From positions 3,569,790-3,633,789 of the forward strand of contig NZ_CP033969.1 of the NCBI RefSeq assembly GCF_003854935.1: a DNA stretch of 64,000 nucleotides, in the 5' to 3' direction. Position 1 is the stretch's first letter. Each line of letters starts with the position of its first letter. This document shows positions 17,788 through 24,916 of this stretch, piece by piece. The stretch comes from Cupriavidus pauculus (lineage in GTDB: Bacteria; Pseudomonadota; Gammaproteobacteria; Burkholderiales; Burkholderiaceae). Both the position numbers and the translations under genes were made by a program. The notes beneath the pieces were generated by a model that saw only the letters and a list, made by a program, of their open reading frames with translations, was not told the DNA's origin and ran no database searches.

Positions 17788-18627
17788 TCAGTCCCCGAAC
17801 GGGCCGGCCTTGACGAAGGCCCCGCCCTGGTACCAGCCGGCCGGGTCGTCGGCCGGCAGCGGCGGCACCGATTCCACCTTGGCGCGGAACTGCTCGGACG
17901 ACTCCACGGGCCTGAAGCCCAGGCGGGCCGCCTTGCTGTTGTCCCACCAGCTGTCGCGGTTGGCCGATGCGCCGTAGACGATCAGGAAGCCCACCTTCGG
18001 CACGAAGATGGCGCGCTTGACGAGCTGTTCCAGGTCGTCGTAGCCGAGCCACGTGACCAGCATGCGGCGGTCCTTCGCTTCGGGGAACGACGAGCCGATG
18101 CGCAGCGCGACGGTGTCGATGCCGTAGCGGTCGCTGTAGAAGCTGGCCAGCTGCTCGCCGAACGCCTTGCTGACGCCGTAGTAGCCGTCGGGCCGCGCCG
18201 GCGTGTCGGCGTCCAGCACTTCGCCCTGCCGGTAGTAGCCAATGACGTGGTTCGAACTGGCGAACACGATCCGGCGCACGCCCTGGCGGCGGGCCGCCTC
18301 GTACAGGTTGTAGGTGCCCTGGATGTTGGCCGGCAGGATTTCCTCGAACGGCCGCTCCACCGATACGCCGCCCAGGTGCACGACCGCGTCGACCCCCTCC
18401 AGCAGCGCGTGCACGGCCTTTGCATCGGACAGGTCGCACGGCACGACTTCTTCCTGCTCCCGGGCCTCGCCGAGGTTGGCGATATCGGACACGCGCACCA
18501 CGTCGGCATAGCGCTTCAGCCGGTCACGCAGGACCTTGCCGAGATTGCCGGCGGCACCGGTCAGGAGAATGCGATGGCAACGGGTGGTGACGCCGTCGAG
18601 CGGGTCTTGGGAGGAGGTCTGAGACAT
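17788..18627 (-). CDS. udh: Uronate dehydrogenase (NAD-dependent, SDR fold)
   Basis: A 279-residue extended-SDR protein. The N-terminal Rossmann motif is LLTGAAGNLGK (about residues 21-31), the catalytic pair is YYGVSK (Tyr-x-x-x-Lys, about residue 149-154), and HLGGVSVERPFEEIL and FASSNHVIGYY match characterised uronate dehydrogenases of Agrobacterium and Pseudomonas. It oxidises D-galacturonate or D-glucuronate at C1 to the aldarolactone with NAD+. It is the first gene of a leftward operon udh - lactonase - dctPQM. The 702-bp divergent region to the porin contains candidate operators. Distinguishing it from other NAD-dependent epimerases rests on the motif match and the operon. Confidence 0.9.
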   Translation of the reverse strand: MSQTSSQDPLDGVTTRCHRILLTGAAGNLGKVLRDRLKRYADVVRVSDIANLGEAREQEEVVPCDLSDAKAVHALLEGVDAVVHLGGVSVERPFEEILPANIQGTYNLYEAARRQGVRRIVFASSNHVIGYYRQGEVLDADTPARPDGYYGVSKAFGEQLASFYSDRYGIDTVALRIGSSFPEAKDRRMLVTWLGYDDLEQLVKRAIFVPKVGFLIVYGASANRDSWWDNSKAARLGFRPVESSEQFRAKVESVPPLPADDPAGWYQGGAFVKAGPFGD

Positions 18628-18697
18628 GGTGTCGGGCTACAGCGGCGCGCGATCGGAAAATCGGCACACCAATGACTGGAAAGGGAGTAATTGATCT

Positions 18698-18710
18698 GTT
18701 GTCATACAAC
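18698..18710. promoter_or_regulatory. Candidate GntR/FadR-type operator upstream of udh
   Basis: GTTGTCATACAAC: 5-bp inverted arms GTTGT / ACAAC around CAT, the shape typical of FadR-subfamily operators. It lies 71-83 bp upstream of the udh start. The part GTCATACAACG is 10/11 identical to the minus-strand reading of the site at 50369-50388 (GTCATACGACG). Confidence 0.55.
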
Positions 18711-18753
18711 GCCACTGGAATCTAATCGTCTCCCCTTCTCCGGTCAAGGTGCG

Positions 18754-18775
18754 ATTCCCTAAGTAAATTCCCTAG
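18754..18775. repeat. Tandem 9-mer repeat, 13-bp period
   Basis: ATTCCCTAA at 18754-18762 and ATTCCCTAG at 18767-18775, eight of nine bases identical, start-to-start distance 13 bp. It lies about 130-150 bp upstream of udh in the divergent control region, so could be a second regulator's site; no match to a known motif is claimed. Confidence 0.45.
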
Positions 18776-19061
18776 AAGTTTTAAGATGCAGACATCCAGA
18801 CTTGGATTTCCGGCGCGTGGTTTTTCCTCACTCAAATGAGTGAGTTAGCAGGATTCCGACCGCCCAGGCCCTGCTGCGCAATGGCGCTGCAGGCCGCCCC
18901 GGGAGTCGATTTTCCATTGCTTTTAAATAACTTACGTGAAACTGACAAACGTTTGCTGCAATGCAAGCTAAGCATTTGCCTAATTCCGCAAACCCGCGTT
19001 TGAGGGCCCACGATAATGTCGATGGAATATCGGCTCTAGTGTTGTGGATCCACCCAATGTC

Positions 19062-19081
19062 TCGTCGTATGTCTTGCGACG
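19062..19081. promoter_or_regulatory. Candidate operator shared with the aldarate locus
   Basis: TCGTCGTATGTCTTGCGACG, imperfect palindrome (GTCGTA / TGCGAC), about 250 bp upstream of the porin start. It is identical at 17 of 20 positions to 50369-50388 in the gudD/regulator intergenic region, and its right part ATGTCTTGCGACG matches 51289-51301 at 12 of 13 positions. Confidence 0.6.
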
Positions 19082-19099
19082 TTATTTTTCTGTAAGGTA

Positions 19100-19117
19100 C
19101 GATGTCATAGGACATCG
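19100..19117. promoter_or_regulatory. Inverted repeat upstream of porin
   Basis: Perfect 7-bp arms CGATGTC / GACATCG around ATAG. It contains TGTCATA, a sequence also in the sites at 18698-18710 and 51281-51302, and lies 18 bp after the site at 19062-19081. Possible second binding site for the same regulator. Confidence 0.5.
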
Positions 19118-19329
19118 GATCTGTTTGCCTGCCTTTCCCAGGCCAGCCGCGCCGCATGTCCCGGCGCCGTGGAGACATCCTCGCGCGCCACCCATGCCCG
19201 CCGGTGACACATGCCCTGCCGCTTTCCAGAAGGCGGCACCCGAGGTCGACACAACAGACGCAGCACGGCATGCAGCACCGGTCTACCGCAGCAAATAACG
19301 AAACCAGAGCCAGGATGGAGACCAACATC

Positions 19330-20391
19330 ATGAAGCGAGCCCTTGCGCCCTTCGTCACCACGGCCGCGCTGGCGGCCATCGGCGCCGCGGCACCGGCCCA
19401 CGCCCAGTCGAATGTCACGCTGTACGGCATCGTCGACACCACGATCCGCTATACGACCAACGAAAGCGCCGCCGGCAACGGCAAGCTCCAGATGAGCGAC
19501 GGCGTGCTGACCGGCAGCCGCTGGGGCCTGTACGGCGTGGAAGACCTGGGGCGCGGCTACCAGGCGCTGTTCGTGCTCGAATCGGGCTTCTCGCCCGACG
19601 CCGGCCAGAGCCTGCAGGGCAACCGGCTGTTCGGCCGCAAGGCGTACGTCGGGCTGCAGGGCGAATTCGGCACCGTCACGCTGGGCCGCCAGTTCACGGT
19701 GATCCACGAGGTCATCGCCAGCTACGACGCGATGGCGCTGGCCAACCTGTCCATCGTCGGCTTCCAGGGCGGCAACTACACGGGCGGCGTGCGCCAGGAC
19801 AACATGATCAAGTACGCCGGCAAGTTCGGCGGCTTCACCGTCGCGGCCCAGCACGCGTTCGGCGAGCAGCCGGGCAGCGTGGCGCGGTCGTCGTCGACGG
19901 GCGGCAGCCTGACCTACGCCGCAGGCCCGTTCATGGTCGCGGGCGGCTACCAGATCATGAAGGACAGCACGAGCTACTACGGCGTGACCATCCCCACCAG
20001 CGACCAGAAGGTCTGGACGCTGGGCGGCACCTACACGGCCGGCCCCGCGACGATCTACCTCGGCTACACCAACAGCAACGTCGACAACGCCGGCTACAAG
20101 AACCAGGCCGGCTACCTGGGCGGCAAGTACCAGTTCAACCCGGCGTGGTCGCTGATCGCCATCGGCACGTACGACCACCTGAAGCACGGCGGCGATTCGG
20201 GCAACCGATTCACCGGCGCGCTGATGCTGGACTACGCGTTCAGCAAGCGCACCGACGTCTACCTGGAAGCCGACTACACGACGCTGACCGACGCCTGGCG
20301 CACGCTCGGCGCGCAGCCGACCTTCCAGACGCCGTTCTACGGCCACGGCAGCCGCGTGGGCGTGATGGCCGGCCTGCGCCACAAGTTCTGA
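19330..20391 (+). CDS. Outer-membrane porin, divergent from uronate operon
   Basis: A 353-residue trimeric-type porin. The start is set at MKRALAPFVTTAALAA because GGAG at 19317-19320 is spaced correctly for it; an ATG five codons earlier is the alternative. The signal peptide is cleaved after AHA (about residue 25) and the mature protein begins QSNVTLYGIVDTT. The C-terminus is LRHKF with terminal Phe. It faces the hexuronate operon across a shared control region with candidate operators, so it may be the outer-membrane entry for uronates; that is inference. It differs from the porin at 3764 in most loops. Confidence 0.92.
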   Translation: MKRALAPFVTTAALAAIGAAAPAHAQSNVTLYGIVDTTIRYTTNESAAGNGKLQMSDGVLTGSRWGLYGVEDLGRGYQALFVLESGFSPDAGQSLQGNRLFGRKAYVGLQGEFGTVTLGRQFTVIHEVIASYDAMALANLSIVGFQGGNYTGGVRQDNMIKYAGKFGGFTVAAQHAFGEQPGSVARSSSTGGSLTYAAGPFMVAGGYQIMKDSTSYYGVTIPTSDQKVWTLGGTYTAGPATIYLGYTNSNVDNAGYKNQAGYLGGKYQFNPAWSLIAIGTYDHLKHGGDSGNRFTGALMLDYAFSKRTDVYLEADYTTLTDAWRTLGAQPTFQTPFYGHGSRVGVMAGLRHKF

Positions 20392-20418
20392 CGCGGCACC
20401 ACGCGGTCAATCGGAAAC

Positions 20419-20442
20419 AGGGGGCGGCTTCGCCCCCTTTTC
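20419..20442 (+). terminator. Rho-independent terminator of porin
   Basis: 8-bp stem AGGGGGCG / CGCCCCCT with GCTT loop and trailing Ts, 28 bases after the stop. Confidence 0.88.
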
Positions 20443-20572
20443 CATCCAGGCCCGCCGCGCGGCACGTGCGATCCTTACGCCTGTTGCTGCAGCGGACACA
20501 TCGCCGCCAGCCACACCCGCAGCACCCGCCAGCCAGCCCGGCGCCGCCAGATCCATTAAAAAATCTGCGCGA

Positions 20573-20606
20573 GGGGCTTCACAAAACTGGAAGGCGCTGA
20601 TAGTAT
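20573..20606 (+). promoter_or_regulatory. tRNA-Thr promoter with conserved upstream element
   Basis: A -35 box TTCACA at 20578-20583, a 17-bp spacer, and a -10 box TAGTAT at 20601-20606, preceded by an A-tract. The 17-mer GGGGCTTCACAAAACTG at 20573-20589 occurs identically in the tRNA-Arg promoter (34384-34400, minus). The mature tRNA starts about 100 bases downstream of the expected start site. Confidence 0.65.
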
Positions 20607-20710
20607 TGCGGGCTCTATCCGATTCGTTGCAGACGCCGCAAAACACCGCAGCAGCACGGATCGCCGCGGTAAATCGCGACGATGGAACAGGTTTCGCAAG
20701 TCAAGGTTTC

Positions 20711-20786
20711 GCCGGTGTAGCTCAGTTGGTAGAGCAGCGCATTCGTAATGCGAAGGTCGTAGGTTCGACTCCTATCTCCGGCACCA
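20711..20786 (+). tRNA. tRNA-Thr(CGT)
   Basis: 76 nt including encoded CCA. Cloverleaf: acceptor GCCGGTG, D-stem GCTC/GAGC, anticodon loop TTCGTAA with anticodon CGT, T-arm GTAGG-TTCGACT-CCTAT, discriminator A. The body is nearly identical to E. coli tRNA-Thr(CGU). The acceptor stem has a U6-U67 mismatch (GCCGGTG against CTCCGGC). Confidence 0.97.
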
Positions 20787-20801
20787 TTCACTTGAAGTAG
20801 G

Positions 20802-20830
20802 AAGGGCAACCCAGGCGGGTTGCCCTTTTT
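20802..20830 (+). terminator. Terminator after tRNA-Thr
   Basis: 11-bp stem AAGGGCAACCC / GGGTTGCCCTT with AGGC loop and T-tract, 16 bases past the tRNA. Confidence 0.92.
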
Positions 20831-20906
20831 GCTTTGGGGCTTCGCAACTGGGCCGGCTGAAGTACGACGTCGAGCTGCACGCCGACGCCGCCGAGCCCCT
20901 CCCCTC

Positions 20907-21338
20907 TCAAGACATCGCGCCCGGCCGATGGTGCAGTTGCCACGCGTCGGCGGCCACGCGGCGCAGCGGCACGAGGCTGTCGGTGCCGACCATCTGCATC
21001 ACGGCCATCTCGATGCGTTCGATCGTCGCGGTCTTGGGCAGGCAATCCACCACGCCGCGCGACTCCAGCGCGGCCGGCACGCGCAGCCACATGTTGTCGG
21101 ACAGCAGCAGGATGCGCGCGTTGGGCAGCGCCTCGGTCAGGCGCCGCAGCAGGTACCAGTTGTCGTTGACGTCCCCGGCCATGCCGTAGACCACCACGGC
21201 CGGCGCGTGGCTGGGCGCGAGTGCGACGATGTCGGCCGGGTCGATGGCATGGACAGCGCCGATGCCCGGCATGCGTTCCAGCAGGCGCTGCATGCCCAGG
21301 CGGACCAGCGGCTGGTCGTCGATCACGATGGCGGTCAT
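20907..21338 (-). CDS. Stand-alone degenerate response-regulator receiver protein
   Basis: A 143-residue CheY-like protein starting MTAIVIDDQPLVRLGMQRLL, as in NarL/FixJ-type receivers. The acidic pair D7-D8, the switch Ser (about S80) and the Lys of the LPK motif (about K102) are present, but the phospho-acceptor position reads VVVYGMAG instead of VVxLDxxMPG, so the Asp is replaced (Gly at about residue 52). No helix-turn-helix output domain follows; the last 25 residues are an unrelated tail. It probably acts by protein contact independent of phosphorylation. It lies downstream of fapA on the same strand (291-bp gap); a functional link is not shown. Confidence 0.75.
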   Translation of the reverse strand: MTAIVIDDQPLVRLGMQRLLERMPGIGAVHAIDPADIVALAPSHAPAVVVYGMAGDVNDNWYLLRRLTEALPNARILLLSDNMWLRVPAALESRGVVDCLPKTATIERIEMAVMQMVGTDSLVPLRRVAADAWQLHHRPGAMS

Positions 21339-21629
21339 GGTCTATCTCCCCGTATCTTGTATGGATGCGGGGATTCTGCAAGCGTCATGCCAGACGGTTT
21401 GTGGCCGCTGCGAGCAGTCGTGGCGCGAGCCATGGCGAACCCACCAGCGCCCGCGGCCCCTTGGCCCGCCGGGGCTGGCCGGCCTTGGCCGACCGCGCCG
21501 GCGCACTGCCAGCCATGCCGGGCCGACCGCACGCGATGTTACGGCCAACGTAACGTGTCACGGGGCACCGTAACGTGAGACCGTCGGACCGGCAGACCAT
21601 CGAGGCTGGACCGGGCCGGCCCGCCGTTG

Positions 21630-23243
21630 TCAGGTCACCGTGATCCGGTCGTCGATCACGCGCACCTGCCCGCCCGTCTTGTCCTCCATGACCTTGAGCA
21701 CCTTGTGCCCCACCTGCAGCGTCACGCCGCCATGGATGCGGCGGCCCACCGCGATCACGGCATCGTCGGACGGCTTGATCTGCTCGGCCAGCCGCGCGAT
21801 CTCGGCGTCCAGTTCGAACAGGTCCTTGTTGATCTTGAACATCGTGGCGCGCGCCTTCTCGCGGACGTCGCCCTGGGCGCGCTCGGGATGCTTGGCGAAG
21901 AACGCCACCAGCTGCTGCAGCTTGGCCTGGTCGTCCAGCACCTTGCGCCGCCGCGCCTCCAGCTCGGCCTTCTGCTCGTCGGCAAACGGGTTCAGGCCCA
22001 CCTGCACGGCCGTGGCGCTGCCGGCCGGCGCGCCCAGCGTGGCCACGCTCACCGACTGCAGCGCGCGCGTGCGGCCGCCGCTGATGCTGCCCTGCCCGGT
22101 CGGCGTGCCCACCACCACGCGCTCGCCGGCCGAGACGTCGCTCTGCCGGATGCCGCTTTCCACCACCACCTCGGTGGCGGCCTCTACGATGGCGTTCTGG
22201 ATATAGCGCGCATGCACCGCACCCTTGGTGCGGACGCTGGCAATCTCGTTGGGGTCGCCGCCATGCGCGGTCTCCGCCCTGCCGATGATGCCGCCCTTGA
22301 CGATGACGTCCCCGCCGGCCTCCACGTGGGCCGCCTCGATCGTGCCCTGCACCACCACGTCGCCGGTCACGCGGACCGACATGCCGGTGAGGATGTCGCC
22401 CGAGACGCGCAGCGATCCATCGAAATTGACATTGCCCGAATGCAGGTCCACCGCGTCCACGTCGACCACGGGGCTGACGATCACGCCATTGGGCAGCACG
22501 CGCGGCGACCCGGCGATGACGGCCAGCAGCAGGTTGGGATCGTTCGGGTCCGGGGCCACGCCGGTCAGGTCCGGCGCGTAGGGGGTGTCGATGACCGGCT
22601 CGGCGGCGATCGGCTTGCCCAGCAGGTCCATGCCGTCCTTGCCGGGCCGGGCCGGCGTGCGGCGCATCAGCGCGGTGCCGGGATTCACCAGCAGCAGGCT
22701 GCCGAGGTCGCGCAGGTCCACCCGCTCGTCCTCGTTCTCCGCCTGCGCGGGCCGGCGCTGCTGCACGAGGCTGTCGAACCGGGCGGGCTCGCCCTGCACC
22801 GGCGCCACGCCGCGGGCAATCTCGCGGCCCTCGCAGCCGCCCGCTTCCAGCGCCACGCGGATGGCGGCCGAATCGAGCAGCGCCACCACGCCCATCGACG
22901 CCGCGGCGGCCGCGATGTCGGCTTCCTCGATCGGACGGCCGCCCTCGGGCGGCATCAGCGTCAGCAGCAGTTGCAGCTTGTCGCCGGTCATTTCCAGTTC
23001 GAAGGCACCGTCCAGCACATTGCCGATCACCGCGTCGATCTCGCGATCGGTGAGCTGGCACTGGGTCAGGAAGCCGGTCACGGCGCCCTGGTCCAGCCGG
23101 GCGCCTAGCCAGCCGTGCTCGGCCAGCGACGCCTCCAGCGCCGTCCGGTCCGGCGGCAGCCGCCCCGTTTCCGGCGTAAAGCAAGCCCTTACCTGATCTC
23201 CCGGCTGGTTGAGTTCCAGCCGTAATCCCACGTCCGCGTTCAT
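21630..23243 (-). CDS. FapA / DUF342 family protein
   Basis: A 537-residue protein with the DUF342 (flagellar assembly A) architecture. The N-terminal alpha/beta region contains GKDGMDLLGKPI at about residues 200-211. A central right-handed beta-helix of polar repeats follows (VNFDGSLRVSGDILTGMSVRVTGDVVVQGTIEAAHVEAGGDV and the next turns). The C-terminal coiled coil spans about residues 420-500 and ends in a short beta domain. The family is widespread, with proposed roles in cell-surface polarity or motility-related assembly in some bacteria. No flagellar genes are nearby. Confidence 0.88.
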   Translation of the reverse strand: MNADVGLRLELNQPGDQVRACFTPETGRLPPDRTALEASLAEHGWLGARLDQGAVTGFLTQCQLTDREIDAVIGNVLDGAFELEMTGDKLQLLLTLMPPEGGRPIEEADIAAAAASMGVVALLDSAAIRVALEAGGCEGREIARGVAPVQGEPARFDSLVQQRRPAQAENEDERVDLRDLGSLLLVNPGTALMRRTPARPGKDGMDLLGKPIAAEPVIDTPYAPDLTGVAPDPNDPNLLLAVIAGSPRVLPNGVIVSPVVDVDAVDLHSGNVNFDGSLRVSGDILTGMSVRVTGDVVVQGTIEAAHVEAGGDVIVKGGIIGRAETAHGGDPNEIASVRTKGAVHARYIQNAIVEAATEVVVESGIRQSDVSAGERVVVGTPTGQGSISGGRTRALQSVSVATLGAPAGSATAVQVGLNPFADEQKAELEARRRKVLDDQAKLQQLVAFFAKHPERAQGDVREKARATMFKINKDLFELDAEIARLAEQIKPSDDAVIAVGRRIHGGVTLQVGHKVLKVMEDKTGGQVRVIDDRITVT

Positions 23244-23470
23244 GGCTCCCCGCTTTCTGGTTGCAGCGTGGTGCCCGCCGGCCGGGGTTCATGCCCCGCG
23301 CGTCCTTCCGCCAGGACGTCCGTACTTGCGCCAACCCTGCTTGTCGTATCCAGTGGTCAACGGCAGAAATGCGAGTGAGCTTTAGCCCACAAAAGTAGGG
23401 GACCGGCGTTTTCGGTAAACTGACGCCCTTTCCGAAGCGCCCGGGATCCCAGAATCCCCAAAATCCCCAG

Positions 23471-24301
23471 ATGTCCAGCCCATACGAAGTCCGTCCCGGC
23501 CAGTCCGTCGAACTGCTCAAGGAACTCCATATCCTGACGCGCGACGGCAAGATGAACCAGGACAGCCGCCGCAAGCTCAAGCAGGTCTACCACCTGTTCC
23601 AGTTCATCGAGCCGCTGCTGCGCGAGGTGAAGGACGCGAAGGGGTCCGTGGCGCTGGTGGACCATGGCGCCGGCAAGTCCTACCTGGGCTTCATCCTCTA
23701 CGACCTGTTCTTCAAGGACCTGCACGACGATTCGCACATCTTCGGCATCGAGACCCGCGAGGAACTGGTGGCCAGCTCCCAGGCGCTGGCCAGCCGGCTG
23801 GGCTTTCCGGGGATGTCGTTCCTGAACCTGTCGGTGGCGGATTCGATCACCTCGCCGGCGCTGCCCGCCACCGTGGACGTGGTCACCGCGCTGCATGCCT
23901 GCAATACGGCCACCGACGACGCCATCCGCTTCGCGCTGGCCAAGCACGCCCAGCACATCGTGCTGGTGCCGTGCTGCCAGGCCGAGGTGGCCAGCGTGCT
24001 GCGCAAGCACAAGGGCCGGCTGCTGGCCGGCAATCCGATGACGGAAATCTGGCGCCACCCGCTGCATACGCGCGAGTTCGGCAGCCAGCTGACCAACGTG
24101 CTGCGCTGCCTGCAGCTCGAAGCGCATGGCTACCAGGTCAGCGTGACCGAGCTGGTCGGCTGGGAACATTCGATGAAGAACGAGCTGATCATCGCGCAGT
24201 ACAAGGACCTGCCGCGCCGGCGTCCGGCCGAGCGCCTGAAGCAGGTGCTGGAATCGGTCGGCATCGAGGAACTGGGCGAGCGCTTCTTCACGCCCGCCTG
24301 A
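23471..24301 (+). CDS. SAM-dependent methyltransferase (Methyltransf_32-like)
   Basis: A 276-residue protein starting MSSPYEVRPGQSVELLKELH. The class I SAM-binding motif is VDHGAGKSYLGFILYDLF (about residues 64-81), followed by the acidic motif II GIETREELV and a characteristic ALHACNTATDDAIRFAL and VPCCQAEV pair. The LHAC/PCC combination is typical of the Methyltransf_32 group, whose members modify RNA or small molecules. Substrate cannot be told. It is divergent from fapA and convergent with the DUF1415 gene (33-bp gap). Confidence 0.82.
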   Translation: MSSPYEVRPGQSVELLKELHILTRDGKMNQDSRRKLKQVYHLFQFIEPLLREVKDAKGSVALVDHGAGKSYLGFILYDLFFKDLHDDSHIFGIETREELVASSQALASRLGFPGMSFLNLSVADSITSPALPATVDVVTALHACNTATDDAIRFALAKHAQHIVLVPCCQAEVASVLRKHKGRLLAGNPMTEIWRHPLHTREFGSQLTNVLRCLQLEAHGYQVSVTELVGWEHSMKNELIIAQYKDLPRRRPAERLKQVLESVGIEELGERFFTPA

Positions 24302-24334
24302 CCCCGCGCCGGCCGCCGCACCGGGCTGGGGCGG

Positions 24335-24916
24335 CTACAGGTCGCTCTTGCCCGCCATCCACCTGAGCCAGCCGGCGTGGCCAAGCTGGCGCAGCGTTTC
24401 CATGTTGCGCTCGTAGATGTCCTCGGCCTCGGGAAAGGCTTCGGCCGCCCGCGCGATGCTGTCCTCGCGCAGCAGGTGCAGGATCGGGTACGGCGCGCGG
24501 TTCGTGTAGTTCTCGATGTCGTCGGGCCCGGTGCCGTCGAACTGGTACTGCGGATGGAAGCTGGCAATCTGCAGCGTACCTTCCAGCTTCAGGCTGCCGA
24601 GCAGCCGGTCCGCGAAATACAGGAAGTCGTTGTAGGCCAGGAAATCGGCCAGGCCATGCGGCACGATGAGCAGCGTGGTATCCACCTGCGCCGGATCGGC
24701 CTCGGCCAGCAGGCGCAGTTCGCGCTCCAGGTCGTCGAACACGTCCGCGTCGTCGGATGCCTGGCTGACCACGTACCGCACCTGGTCCTTCACGTACACG
24801 CTCTTGGCGAACGGGCACAGGTTCAGGCCGATCACTGCACGCGCCAGCCAGTGCCGCACGGCCGCGATGACCTCGCCGTCTTCGGGCCGCTGGCCGCCCT
24901 GCCCGGTCGCGCTCAT
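24335..24916 (-). CDS. DUF1415 family protein
   Basis: A 193-residue cytosolic protein matching DUF1415: AVRHWLARAVIGLNLCPFAKSVY near residue 20-42, VDTTLLIVPHGLADFLAYNDFL near 95, FHPQYQFDGTGPDDIENYTNRAPYPILHLLRE near 120-150. Function unknown. The start overlaps the stop of the FAD oxidoreductase gene by 4 bases (ATGA), so it is translated from the same transcript. The NLCPFAK and FHPQYQF motifs suggest a metal or redox role, but that is speculation. Confidence 0.88.
   Translation of the reverse strand: MSATGQGGQRPEDGEVIAAVRHWLARAVIGLNLCPFAKSVYVKDQVRYVVSQASDDADVFDDLERELRLLAEADPAQVDTTLLIVPHGLADFLAYNDFLYFADRLLGSLKLEGTLQIASFHPQYQFDGTGPDDIENYTNRAPYPILHLLREDSIARAAEAFPEAEDIYERNMETLRQLGHAGWLRWMAGKSDL

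Larger units (their letters stand above)
18628..19329. other. Divergent regulatory intergenic region (udh / porin)
   Basis: 702 bases without a credible gene, noticeably more AT-rich than the flanks. It holds the separately listed tandem repeat (18754-18775) and inverted-repeat sites (18698-18710, 19062-19081, 19100-19117). It separates the uronate operon from a divergent porin and is the likely shared control region for uptake and catabolism. Confidence 0.7.

Noticed and set aside
16895-18439. Possible fusion of lactonase with an upstream domain
   Set aside because: The upstream half is a frame-shifted reading of udh, which is complete in its own frame; the lactonase start at 17782 is natural.
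20907-21338. Full NarL-type response regulator
   Set aside because: No helix-turn-helix domain follows and the acceptor Asp is missing.
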